Of a stretch of 64,000 bases of DNA, positions 44,391 to 52,878 are shown piece by piece. Under the pieces are notes generated by a model that was given only the letters and a program-made list of their open reading frames with translations, ran no database searches and was not told the DNA's origin. The DNA is from Bradyrhizobiaceae bacterium (GTDB lineage: Bacteria > Pseudomonadota > Alphaproteobacteria > Rhizobiales > Xanthobacteraceae). Each line of letters starts with the position of its first letter. The stretch's first letter is position 1. Location: assembly GCA_020544565.1 (NCBI GenBank), contig CP078014.1, positions 3,908,016 to 3,972,015 of the forward strand. The letters are read 5' to 3'. Position numbers and translations under genes: made by a program.

Positions 44391-44516
44391 GTCTCCGGCT
44401 GCGACCCCGATGCCGTTTCCAGATTTCGCAGCCGGACTTTTGGTATCCTGCGCCGTTCCCGGTCCGTCGTTCCTGGTCTATCCTGGCGCGGTTGATCGCT
44501 GCATGTGAGCCTGTTC

Positions 44517-45968
44517 ATGTCCACAGAACCCGCCGCCGCTGTGTCCGACAAGATCCGCTGCGATGCCTGCCCGGTGATGTGCTACATCAAGCCGGGCGCC
44601 GCCGGTGCCTGCGACCGGTACGCCAACCACGACGGCGAACTGGTTCGCGTCGATCCGCATATCGTGCTGGAGCGCACCGTGTCCCACGGCGGTGCGGTGG
44701 TGCCGTTTCAGGCCAATGGCGACTGGGACGGCAAGCTCGTTCATGGCTCCGGCGTGTTCGTTACCGCCATCGGCGCCGGCACCACCTATCCCGATTACAA
44801 GCCCGCGCCCTTCATCGTGTCGTCGCAAGTCGATGGCGTCGATATGGTCACCGTGGTGACCGAGGGCATCTTCAGCTACTGCGGCGTCAAGGTGAAGATC
44901 GACACCGACCGCTTTCTCGGCCCCGAGACCGCGACGGTGCGCGCGCAGGGCGAGGCGGTGGGCCACGTCACCACCAGCGAATACGGCTCGCAGATGCTGT
45001 CGCTCGGCGGCGTGCATCATTTGACCGGCGGCTCCAAGAAGGAGGGGCGCGTCACCTGCGACACGCTGATGGACCTGTCCAACGGCAAGGCCGTCGAACT
45101 CACCATCGACGGCGGTGCGAGCGTAGTGGTGCAGGCCGGCCATCCGCCCGTCGTCAACGGCGTGAAAGAAGAGCGCATGCGGGTCGGTTGCGGCTCGGCC
45201 ACCATCGGCATGTTCGCCAAGCAGTGGCAGGGCAAGGTCGATGAGGTCGTGGTGGTGGACGATCACATCACCGGCGTGCTGTCCGAGCATCAGGCCGGCA
45301 AGCTGCTCGACATTCCCGAGACCGGCATCAAGATGAAGGGCCGCCGCTCGACGCCCGGACGCTATTTCCAGGTGGCGGAGCCCGGCACCGGCTGGGGCGG
45401 CACCAATATTTCCGACCCGCTGTCGGTGCTCGGACCGTTCGATCCCAAGGTGGCGACGCCCGGCACGCGTATGCTGATGGTATCCACCACCGGTGAGCAC
45501 TCGGCCTATTTCGAACTCGATGCGGCGTTGCAGCCGGTGGTGAAGGCGATGCCGGCCGAGCTGCAGTTCTCGGTGGAGCGCATTCAGGAGAATTGCGAGC
45601 CGGCGCTGTGCACCGTGCTGTTCATGGGCGGCGCCGGCGGATCGCTGCGCGCGGGCGTGACCGACAATCCGGTGCGCCTCACCCATTCGGTCAAGGATGC
45701 GCTCACCTCGGTGACCTCGGGCGGCGCGCCGGTCTATGTCTGGCCCGGCGGCGGCATTACGTTTATGGTGGATGTCACGCGGCTGCCGCAAGGCGCGTTC
45801 GGCTATGTGCCGACGCCGGCGATGGTCGCCCCGATCGAATTCACCTTGCGGCTGTCGGATTACGCCGCGCTCGGTGGCCACATGGATTACGTGCGGCCGC
45901 TTGACTCTCTCAAGGACAAATCGGAAGTGCGCCAGCCGCCGCAGGCCAAGCCGTCGGGGCGGGCATGA
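44517..45968 (+). CDS. hnr: 6-Hydroxynicotinate reductase-like iron-sulfur protein
   Basis: 483 residues from ATG 44517 (GTG 44505 is in frame). The N-terminus carries four cysteines, C15-x2-C18-x3-C22-x9-C32, in a [4Fe-4S]-type arrangement. The rest is glycine-rich and lacks other domains I can name. It resembles the protein annotated as 6-hydroxynicotinate reductase, known from Eubacterium barkeri as an iron-sulfur flavoenzyme that reduces 6-hydroxynicotinate to 1,4,5,6-tetrahydro-6-oxonicotinate with ferredoxin. The presence of nicAB and the enamidase in the island supports the call. First gene of a coupled series running to 48043. Confidence 0.78.
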   Translation: MSTEPAAAVSDKIRCDACPVMCYIKPGAAGACDRYANHDGELVRVDPHIVLERTVSHGGAVVPFQANGDWDGKLVHGSGVFVTAIGAGTTYPDYKPAPFIVSSQVDGVDMVTVVTEGIFSYCGVKVKIDTDRFLGPETATVRAQGEAVGHVTTSEYGSQMLSLGGVHHLTGGSKKEGRVTCDTLMDLSNGKAVELTIDGGASVVVQAGHPPVVNGVKEERMRVGCGSATIGMFAKQWQGKVDEVVVVDDHITGVLSEHQAGKLLDIPETGIKMKGRRSTPGRYFQVAEPGTGWGGTNISDPLSVLGPFDPKVATPGTRMLMVSTTGEHSAYFELDAALQPVVKAMPAELQFSVERIQENCEPALCTVLFMGGAGGSLRAGVTDNPVRLTHSVKDALTSVTSGGAPVYVWPGGGITFMVDVTRLPQGAFGYVPTPAMVAPIEFTLRLSDYAALGGHMDYVRPLDSLKDKSEVRQPPQAKPSGRA

Positions 45969-46885
45969 CGCGGCGGCCGCAGACGGGATGGCTGTCGGAC
46001 GGTCGCCGGCTGCATCTGCAGGACGGTCCGATCGACCTGATCATCGCGGCCTATGGCAGGGACGGCCAGGTTCAGGCGGCCTATGACGCCGCGATCCGGC
46101 GCTTCACCGGCCTGCTCGATACGCTGTGCGACGAATTGCCGGAATTGCGCCGCGCGGCGCGGCCGGACGCGACCTTGCTCGAGGGCGTGGTCGCGCGCCG
46201 CATGTGGGCGGCGGTGGCGCCATTTGCTGCGGCGACGTTCATCACGCCGATGGCGGCGGTGGCGGGGGCCGTGGCCGAGGAGATTCTCGGCGCGATGACC
46301 GCCGTGGCCGAACTCGATCGCGCCTATGTCAACAACGGCGGCGATATCGCGCTGCATCTCGGCGCCGGCGAGCGCTTCACGGTGGGTCTGGTCGATCGTC
46401 CGCAGCGGCCGAGCCTGATCGGCAGCACGGTGATCACGGCGGACGATCCGGCGCGCGGCGTCGCCACCAGCGGCCGCCATGGCCGCAGCTTCTCGCTCGG
46501 CATCGCGGACGCGGTCACGATCCTGGCGCGAACCGCCGCGCAGGCCGACGCGGCCGCCACCATCGTCGCCAATGCCGTCGATCTGTCGGGCCATCCGGCG
46601 ATCGTCCGCTGCCCGGCGAGCGACCTTCAGCCCGACAGCGATCTCGGCGCGCGCCTTGTCACGCGCGATGTTGGCCGGCTTGCACAAGAGGACATTGCCG
46701 TTGCACTCGATGCCGGCGCGCGTCAGGCCCGCCTGCTGCTGGCGGATGGCCTGATCGCGGGCGCAGCCCTGCATCTGCAAGGTGAAACCATCGCGGTTGC
46801 GCTCGGCGCGGCCGAACATTCCGCGCGTCGGCCGCTGCCGGGCGCGGCGTCATCCATCCCAACGGAAAGCCTGTTGCATGTCTGA
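45965..46885 (+). CDS. UPF0280 family, ApbE-like protein
   Basis: 306 residues. ApbE-like landmarks are visible: AVAGAVAEEILGAM, then AYVNNGGDIALHLG (compare the NxGGDI of ApbE), then ATSGRHG and an ADAAATIVANA stretch (compare TSG and ADALAT). ApbE enzymes attach FMN covalently to proteins. UPF0280 function is not established as far as I know. The start overlaps the hnr stop (ATGA, 45965-45968), so its product is made in step with the reductase, suggesting a maturation role. It overlaps the next gene by eight bases. Confidence 0.8.
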   Translation: MTRRPQTGWLSDGRRLHLQDGPIDLIIAAYGRDGQVQAAYDAAIRRFTGLLDTLCDELPELRRAARPDATLLEGVVARRMWAAVAPFAAATFITPMAAVAGAVAEEILGAMTAVAELDRAYVNNGGDIALHLGAGERFTVGLVDRPQRPSLIGSTVITADDPARGVATSGRHGRSFSLGIADAVTILARTAAQADAAATIVANAVDLSGHPAIVRCPASDLQPDSDLGARLVTRDVGRLAQEDIAVALDAGARQARLLLADGLIAGAALHLQGETIAVALGAAEHSARRPLPGAASSIPTESLLHV

Positions 46886-47462
46886 GGTCGTGATTCGAAA
46901 GCGCCTGATCCAGGTGGAGGAAATTTTCCACGAAGGCGGCGCGCCGGCGAAACAGCCGCTGCGCCGGGGCGCGGTGCTTTGCGTCATCCGCAATCCCTTC
47001 GCCGGCCGCTATGTCGAGGACATTGCAGGGTTCATGGATGATCTGACCCCGCTCGGCGTGGCCATGGCCGGCGCTCTGGTGAAGGCGCTCGGCGGCGACG
47101 CCAAGGCCATTCAGGGCTATGGCAAGGGTGCGATCGTCGGCGCCGCCGGCGAGCTCGAACACGGCGCGCTGTGGCATGTCCCCGGCGGCTACGCCATGCG
47201 CGAAATCCTCGGCGACGCCAAGGCCATCGTGCCCTCGGCCAAGAAAGTCGGCGGCCCCGGTGCGCGGCTCGACGTTCCGATCACCCATGTCAACGCGTCC
47301 TATGTGCGCTCGCATTTCGACGCCATGGAAGTCGGCATTCCCGACGCCCCGCGCGCCGACGAAATTCTGCTCGCGCTGGTGATGACCACGGGCGCGCGCA
47401 TTCATGCCCGCGTCGGCGGCCTGAAGGCCGGCGAGATCAAGGGAGAGGATGGATTGCGATGA
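46878..47462 (+). CDS. Amino acid synthesis (PF06684) family protein, copy 1
   Basis: 194 residues from ATG 46878 (overlaps the previous stop by eight bases). Family segments: RRGAVLCVIRNPFAGRYVEDI, GKGAIVGAAGELEHGALWHVPGG, HFDAMEVGIPDAPRADEI and a C-terminal RVGGLKAGEIKGEDGLR. No catalytic mechanism is established for this family. About half the residues match the next gene's product in a global sense, including the identical C-terminal EIKGEDGLR. Location suggests a step after, or a side reaction in, the nicotinate route. Confidence 0.85.
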   Translation: MSEVVIRKRLIQVEEIFHEGGAPAKQPLRRGAVLCVIRNPFAGRYVEDIAGFMDDLTPLGVAMAGALVKALGGDAKAIQGYGKGAIVGAAGELEHGALWHVPGGYAMREILGDAKAIVPSAKKVGGPGARLDVPITHVNASYVRSHFDAMEVGIPDAPRADEILLALVMTTGARIHARVGGLKAGEIKGEDGLR

Positions 47463-48043
47463 GTGCGGTCATTCGGAAGATTGTCACCGTTGTCGAGGAA
47501 ACGCTGATGGAAGGCGGGCGCGGCGTGACGCCGCCGACCCGGCGCGCCGCAGCCATTGCCGTGATCGAAAATCCGTTCGCGGGACAATATGTCGAGGATC
47601 TCTCGCCGCTGATCGCCATCGGCGAGGAATTAGGCGAACTGCTCGCTAATAGGGCGGTCGAAGCCCTGGGCATCGCCGGGCCGGATGCACAAAGTTACGG
47701 CAAGGCCGCGGCGGTCGGCGAAAACGGTGAGCTTGAGCACGCGGCTGCGATCCTGCATCCCAAGATGGGCGCGCCGGTGCGCAAGGTGCTGGGCAAGGGC
47801 GCAGCCCTGATCCCGTCGTCGAAGAAGCGCGGTGGGCTCGGCGCGGTGCTCGATATTCCGTTGGGGCACAAGGACGCGGCTTTCGTGCGCAGCCATTTCG
47901 ACGGTATGGAAGTGCAGATCAACGATGCGCCGCGCGCCAACGAGATCATGGTTGCGGTGGCGGTGACCGACAGCGGCCGTCCGCTGCCGCGGGTCGGCGG
48001 CCTGACGGTGGCGGAAATCAAGGGCGAAGACGGGTTGCGATAG
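47459..48043 (+). CDS. Amino acid synthesis (PF06684) family protein, copy 2
   Basis: 194 residues, exactly the length of copy 1, starting within its stop codon (ATGA, 47459-47462). Conserved blocks: IENPFAGQYVEDL, GKAAAVGENGELEHAAAI, HFDGMEVQINDAPRANEI and RVGGLTVAEIKGEDGLR. The middle is more divergent (HPKMGAPVRKVL against HVPGGYAMREIL). Equal length, coupling and retention of all blocks suggest an old duplication giving a heteromeric complex, rather than redundant copies. Confidence 0.85.
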   Translation: MSAVIRKIVTVVEETLMEGGRGVTPPTRRAAAIAVIENPFAGQYVEDLSPLIAIGEELGELLANRAVEALGIAGPDAQSYGKAAAVGENGELEHAAAILHPKMGAPVRKVLGKGAALIPSSKKRGGLGAVLDIPLGHKDAAFVRSHFDGMEVQINDAPRANEIMVAVAVTDSGRPLPRVGGLTVAEIKGEDGLR

Positions 48044-48100
48044 CTCTCCGTGTCGCAAACAGGGTAGGATAACAGCTCAGGCCAGCCGAGCCGCTCCGGA

Positions 48101-48145
48101 TCAACGAGAGCCGCCGGCCGGACTTCAACGAGAGCGCAAGCTCTC
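48101..48145 (+). promoter_or_regulatory. Leader with direct repeat and small hairpin before the transporter genes
   Basis: TCAACGAGAGC occurs at 48101-48111 and 48125-48135. The second copy leads into a hairpin, GAGAGC-GCAA-GCTCTC (48130-48145), that ends nine bases before the GGAGGT ribosome site of the binding-protein gene at 48166. May set processing or translation of the transporter transcript. Confidence 0.4.
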
Positions 48146-48165
48146 ACCAACATTGGAGGTGCGGG

Positions 48166-49401
48166 ATGAGTAGACACAAGCGACTTTCGGCGGATCTGTC
48201 GAAGTACGTGCTGGGCGCGGGCCTTGGCCTCGTGCTCGGCACCATGGCGACATCCGCCGTGGCGCAGAGCGGCGGCGAGATCAAGGTCGGCGAGATCAAC
48301 AGCTACTCGCTGCTGCCGGCGTTCACCGAGCCCTATCGCAAGGGCTGGCAGCTTGCTGTCGATGAAATCAACGCCGCCGGCGGCATCAACGGCAAGAAGC
48401 TCGTGGTGATCTCGAAGGACGACAGCGGCAAGCCCGCCGACGCCCAGACCGCCGCCAACGAACTGGTGTCGCGCGAGGGCGTCGCCATGCTGACCGGCAC
48501 CTTCCTGTCCAATATCGGTCTCGCCGTCAGCGACTTCGCCAAGCAGAAGAAGGTGTTCTTCCTCGCCGCCGAGCCCCTGACCGACGCCGTGACCTGGTCC
48601 AGTGGCAATCGCTACACCTTCCGCCTGCGCCCCTCCAATTACATGCAGGCGGCGATGCTGGTGGACGAGGCGGCGAAGCTGCCGGCCAAGCGCTGGGCGA
48701 CGGTGGCGCCGAACTACGAATACGGCCAGTCGGCGGTGGCGGTGTTCAAGAAGCTTCTGTCCGCCAAGCGGCCGGATATCCAGTGGGTCGAGGAGCAGTG
48801 GCCGCCGCAGGGCAAGATCGACGCCGGCCCGGTGGTGCAGGCGCTCGCCGCCGCCAAGCCTGACGCCATTCTCAACGTGACGTTCGGCGCCGACCTGGTG
48901 AAGTTCGTGCGCGAGGGCAACACCCGTGGCCTGTTCAAGGACCGTTCGGTGGTGTCCTTCCTCACCGGCGAGCCGGAATATCTCGATCCGCTCAAGGACG
49001 AGACCCCGTCGGGCTGGATCGTCACCGGCTATCCCTGGTACGACATCAAGACCCCCGAGCACGACGCGTTCCTGAAAGCCTATCAGGCCAAATATAACGA
49101 CTATCCGCGCCTCGGCTCGATCGTCGGCTACCAGACCATGAAGGCGGCGGCGGCGATCCTCGCCAAGGCCAATTCCACCGATCCGGAAAAGCTGATCGCG
49201 GCGGCGGAAGGCATCACCATGCCGTCGCCGTTCGGCGAAATCACCTTCCGCAAGATCGATCACCAGTCCACCCTCGGCGCTTATGTCGGCAAGACGGCGC
49301 TCAAGGATGGCAAGGGCGTGATGGTGGATTCGAGCTATCGCAAGGGCCAGGACTTCCTGCCGAGCGATGCCGAGGTGGAAAAGCTCCGCCCCAAGGACTG
49401 A
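48166..49401 (+). CDS. ABC transporter substrate-binding protein, HAAT family; candidate nicotinate binder
   Basis: 411 residues. Signal peptide up to about residue 34 (ATSAVAQ), mature start GGEIKVGEINSYSLLPAFTEPYRKGWQLAVDEINAAGG. Two lobes with LTGTFLSNIGLAVSDFA and WATVAPNYEYGQSAV. Directly followed by fused permease and two ATPase genes, making a complete importer inside the nicotinate island. Binding of nicotinate or a related pyridine carboxylate is inference from position. Confidence 0.9.
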   Translation: MSRHKRLSADLSKYVLGAGLGLVLGTMATSAVAQSGGEIKVGEINSYSLLPAFTEPYRKGWQLAVDEINAAGGINGKKLVVISKDDSGKPADAQTAANELVSREGVAMLTGTFLSNIGLAVSDFAKQKKVFFLAAEPLTDAVTWSSGNRYTFRLRPSNYMQAAMLVDEAAKLPAKRWATVAPNYEYGQSAVAVFKKLLSAKRPDIQWVEEQWPPQGKIDAGPVVQALAAAKPDAILNVTFGADLVKFVREGNTRGLFKDRSVVSFLTGEPEYLDPLKDETPSGWIVTGYPWYDIKTPEHDAFLKAYQAKYNDYPRLGSIVGYQTMKAAAAILAKANSTDPEKLIAAAEGITMPSPFGEITFRKIDHQSTLGAYVGKTALKDGKGVMVDSSYRKGQDFLPSDAEVEKLRPKD

Positions 49402-49411
49402 TGACCCGTTC

Positions 49412-49439
49412 CGCCGCGGGCGCAGTCGTGCCCGCGGCG
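49412..49439 (+). terminator. GC-rich stem-loop between binding protein and permease genes
   Basis: Arms CGCCGCGGGC (49412-49421) and GCCCGCGGCG (49430-49439), perfect ten base pairs with an eight-base loop, ten bases after the binding protein stop and 35 before the permease start. Same placement as the hairpin at 2599. No T run; more likely a transcript stabiliser or attenuator than a full stop. Confidence 0.6.
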
Positions 49440-49474
49440 CCCGTCTTCAGCGCGGATCGCCTGGTGGATTGTCC

Positions 49475-51367
49475 ATGAGCTTCTATATCGCCCAGTTTCT
49501 GACTGGCCTTGCCAGCGCGGCGTCGCTGTTCCTCGTCGCCTCGGGGCTGTCGATCATCTTCGGCGTGACGCGCATCGTGAACTTCGCCCATGGCGCGTTC
49601 TACATGCTCGGCGCCTATGTCGCCTTCACGCTGACCGAGCGGTTGTCCGGCGCGCTCGGCTTCTGGGGCGGCATCGCGGTGGCGGCGCTGGTGGTCGCGG
49701 TGCTGGGCGCGCTGGTGGAGATGCTGCTGCTGCGGCGGATCTACAAGTCGCCCGAACTGTTTCAACTGCTGGCGACCTTCGGCCTGACGCTGATGGTGCA
49801 GGATATCGTGGTGCTGATCTGGGGGCCGGACGATCTGGTCGGCCGCCGCGCGCCGGGCTTCCGCGGCGCCATCGATTTCTTCGGCCAGGCCATTCCGTCC
49901 TACGACCTGTTCCTGATCGTGCTCGGTCCGGCGGTGCTCGGCGCGCTGTGGCTGCTGTTCCGGCGCACCCGCTGGGGCATTCTGGTGCGCGCGGCGACGC
50001 AGGATCGCGACATGGTGGCGGCGCTGGGCGTCAATCAGAAATGGCTGTTCACCAGCGTATTCGCCGTCGGCGTGTTTCTTGCTGCGCTTGGCGGCGCGCT
50101 GCAAATTCCGCGTGACGCCGTCCACCACGCCATGGATCTGCGCATCATCGTCGATGTCTTCGTCGTGGTGGTGATCGGCGGTCTCGGCAGCATCACCGGC
50201 GCGTTCGTCGCCGCCGTTCTGGTGTCCGAGCTGAACGCCTTCGGCATCCTGATCTTTCCGAAGATCTCGATCATTCTGGTGTTCCTGGTGATGGCCGCGG
50301 TGCTGATCGTGCGGCCATGGGGGCTGTTCGGCAAGCCGGAGGAGCCCGCGCGCAAGACCCCGGGCCTCAACGTGCGGCCGTGGCAGCCGATGAGCACCAA
50401 TCAGCGTCTCGCCACGCTGGCGGTGCTGGTCGCGGCCGCGGCGCTGCCGCTGGTCGGCGGCAACTACACGCTGGCGGTGAGCGCGGAAATCGCCATCTAC
50501 GTCATCTTCGCCGTCAGCCTGCATTTCCTGATGTCGGTCGGCGGTCTTGCCTCGTTCGGTCACGCCGCCTATTTCGGCCTCGGCGCCTATGGCGTGGCGT
50601 TCCTCGCCAAGGCCGCCGGCCTGCCGATGATCGCCTGTCTGCTGCTCGGACCGCTGCTCGGTCTCGTCGGCGCGGCGGTGTTCGGTTTCTTTGCGGTGCA
50701 GCTGTCTGGCGTCTATTTCGCGATGCTGACGCTGGCTTTCGCCCAGATCGTGTGGTCGATCGCGTTCCAGTGGGTCAGCATCACCGGCGGCGACAACGGC
50801 ATTCTCGGGTTGTGGCCTGCGCCGTGGGCGTCGTCGCCGGCGAATTTCTACTGGCTCTGCCTCGCCGTTGCGGCGCTGGTGGTCGGGGTGCTGCGAGTGG
50901 TGCTGTTCTCGCCATTCGGCTACGCGCTGCGGGCGACGCGCGATTCCGTGTTGCGCAGCGAGGCCATCGGCATCGACAGCAAGCGCATCCAGTGGACGGC
51001 GTTCGTGATCGCCGGCACCGCGGCGGGCATCGCCGGCGCGCTGTTCGCCTACCTCAAGGGCAGTGTGTTCCCGGACAATCTCGCCATCCCGGTGTCGGTG
51101 GACGGGCTCGTCATGGTGCTGCTCGGCGGCGTCGAGACGGTGTCGGGCGCGGTTGTCGGCGCCATCGTGTTCAAGGCGTTGAACATCTGGCTGGTCAGCC
51201 AGACCGACCTGTCCAAGCTGGTGCTCGGCGCGGTGATCGTGCTGATCGTGGTCGCGTTTCCGAAGGGAATCGTCGGTATGCTCGAGAGCCTCCAGAACCG
51301 TCGCCGCGCGCCGCCGCCGCCAAACTCCGCCTTGCTGGCCTCACGGGTTGAGGAGGGCGCCGAATGA
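49475..51367 (+). CDS. Fused LivH-LivM ABC transporter permease
   Basis: 630 residues from ATG 49475; upstream frame is intergenic. Residues about 1-290 are a LivH-type permease (LTGLASAASLFLVASGLSIIFG; RIVNFAHGAFYMLGAY). After a basic linker with RKTPGLNVRPWQPMS (about 295-310), residues about 315-610 are a LivM-type permease (ISLHFLMSVGGLASFGH-like region; ATRDSVLRSEAIGIDSKRIQW; FPKGIVGMLESL). In the first Liv operon of this window these are separate genes. Its stop overlaps the ATPase start by ATGA. Confidence 0.92.
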   Translation: MSFYIAQFLTGLASAASLFLVASGLSIIFGVTRIVNFAHGAFYMLGAYVAFTLTERLSGALGFWGGIAVAALVVAVLGALVEMLLLRRIYKSPELFQLLATFGLTLMVQDIVVLIWGPDDLVGRRAPGFRGAIDFFGQAIPSYDLFLIVLGPAVLGALWLLFRRTRWGILVRAATQDRDMVAALGVNQKWLFTSVFAVGVFLAALGGALQIPRDAVHHAMDLRIIVDVFVVVVIGGLGSITGAFVAAVLVSELNAFGILIFPKISIILVFLVMAAVLIVRPWGLFGKPEEPARKTPGLNVRPWQPMSTNQRLATLAVLVAAAALPLVGGNYTLAVSAEIAIYVIFAVSLHFLMSVGGLASFGHAAYFGLGAYGVAFLAKAAGLPMIACLLLGPLLGLVGAAVFGFFAVQLSGVYFAMLTLAFAQIVWSIAFQWVSITGGDNGILGLWPAPWASSPANFYWLCLAVAALVVGVLRVVLFSPFGYALRATRDSVLRSEAIGIDSKRIQWTAFVIAGTAAGIAGALFAYLKGSVFPDNLAIPVSVDGLVMVLLGGVETVSGAVVGAIVFKALNIWLVSQTDLSKLVLGAVIVLIVVAFPKGIVGMLESLQNRRRAPPPPNSALLASRVEEGAE

Positions 51368-52155
51368 GCGACGCAGCCATCATCCTCGCGGTCGAGAACC
51401 TGACCAAATCCTATGGCGGCGTGCATGCCGTGCGCGGCGTGTCGTTCTCGCTGCGCGCCGGCGAGATCCTGGCGCTGATCGGCCCCAACGGCGCCGGCAA
51501 GAGCACCTGCTTCAACATGCTCAACGGCCAGATCACCCCCAACGACGGCCGCATCATGCTGCTGGGACAGGACACCACCGGCCGCGCGCCGCGCGCGGTG
51601 TGGCGGATGGGCATCGGGCGCACGTTCCAGATCACCGCCACCTTCGCGACCATGACGGTGCGCGAGAACGTGCAGGTGGCATTGGCCTCCTATCGCTCCC
51701 GCCTTTTCGATATGTGGAGCTCGACGCCGCGCTTCGCCCGCGACGAGGCCGACGCGCTGCTCGACCTCGTCGGCATGAGCGGCTATGCCGAGCGGCCCTG
51801 CGGCGAACTGGCCTATGGCGATCTCAAGCGGCTCGAACTCGCCATCGCCCTCGCCAACAGTCCGAAACTGCTGCTGATGGACGAGCCGACCGCGGGCATG
51901 GCGCCGCGCGAGCGCATCGAGCTGATGCGGTTGACCGCGCGCATCGCCCGCGACCGCGCCATCGGCGTGCTGTTCACCGAGCACGACATGGACGTGGTGT
52001 TCGAGCATTCGGATCGCATCCTGGTGCTCAATCGCGGCGTGCTGATCGCCGAAGGGCTGCCGGCGGATGTGCGGCGCGATCCGCAGGTGCGCAGCATCTA
52101 TCTCGGCGAGGGCCTCGTCTATGACGCCCGCCATCGCGAGGAGGCCCGCCCATGA
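51364..52155 (+). CDS. ABC transporter ATP-binding protein (LivG family)
   Basis: 263 residues. Walker A GPNGAGKST near residue 39, LivG segment MGIGRTFQITATFATMTVRENV, signature LAYGDLKRLELAIAL, Walker B LLLMDEPTAGMAP and H-loop FTEHDMDVVF. Overlaps both neighbours by four bases. Energises the fused permease. Confidence 0.92.
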   Translation: MSDAAIILAVENLTKSYGGVHAVRGVSFSLRAGEILALIGPNGAGKSTCFNMLNGQITPNDGRIMLLGQDTTGRAPRAVWRMGIGRTFQITATFATMTVRENVQVALASYRSRLFDMWSSTPRFARDEADALLDLVGMSGYAERPCGELAYGDLKRLELAIALANSPKLLLMDEPTAGMAPRERIELMRLTARIARDRAIGVLFTEHDMDVVFEHSDRILVLNRGVLIAEGLPADVRRDPQVRSIYLGEGLVYDARHREEARP

Positions 52156-52856
52156 AGCTCACGGTTCAGGGCCTCAACAGTTTCTACGGCCCGGCGCATA
52201 TCCTGTTCGATGTGGCGCTCGACGTCGGCGACGGCGAGGTGGTCGCTCTGCTCGGCCGCAACGGCGCGGGAAAGTCCACCACCTTCCGCTCCCTCGTCGG
52301 TCTCGTCCCCCAGCGCGAAGGCCGCATCGTGTTCGAGGGCCGCGACGTGTCGCGCGAGCCGACCCACGCCATCGTGCGCAGCGGCCTCGGCTATGTGCCG
52401 GAGGAGCGGCGCATCTTCACAGATCTTACGGTGGAGGAAAATCTGGAGGTCGGCCGCCAGCCGCCACGTCCGCGCGCCCCGCAATGGAGCAAGGAAAAGC
52501 TCTATGCGCTGTTTCCCAATCTGGCGGAAATGCGCAGTCGTCCCGGCGGCCGCATGAGCGGCGGCGAGCAGCAGATGCTGACCATCGCCCGCACCCTGAT
52601 GGGTAACCCCTCGCTGGTGCTGCTCGACGAGCCCTCGGAGGGGCTGTCGCCCAAGATCGTGGAACAGATGGTCGACGCCATTCTGGCCATGAAGAAGGAA
52701 GGCGTCAGCATCGTCGTCTCGGAACAGAATCTGCATTTCGCCCGGTTGATCTCGGACCGCGCCTACATTATCGAGGGCGGACGCATCCGTTTCAGCGGCA
52801 CCATGAGCGAGCTTGAGGCGCGCCCGGATATCCGCGACGCGCATCTGGCGCTGTGA
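52152..52856 (+). CDS. ABC transporter ATP-binding protein (LivF family)
   Basis: 234 residues. Walker A GRNGAGKST near residue 36, LivF segment GLGYVPEERRIFTDLTVEENLEVG, signature MSGGEQQMLTIARTLM, Walker B LVLLDEPSEGLSP. Completes the importer. The MarR gene follows 22 bases later on the same strand, so the regulator may be cotranscribed with the transporter. Confidence 0.92.
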   Translation: MKLTVQGLNSFYGPAHILFDVALDVGDGEVVALLGRNGAGKSTTFRSLVGLVPQREGRIVFEGRDVSREPTHAIVRSGLGYVPEERRIFTDLTVEENLEVGRQPPRPRAPQWSKEKLYALFPNLAEMRSRPGGRMSGGEQQMLTIARTLMGNPSLVLLDEPSEGLSPKIVEQMVDAILAMKKEGVSIVVSEQNLHFARLISDRAYIIEGGRIRFSGTMSELEARPDIRDAHLAL

Positions 52857-52878
52857 GGCTTGCGCAGGAATGAAGTGA

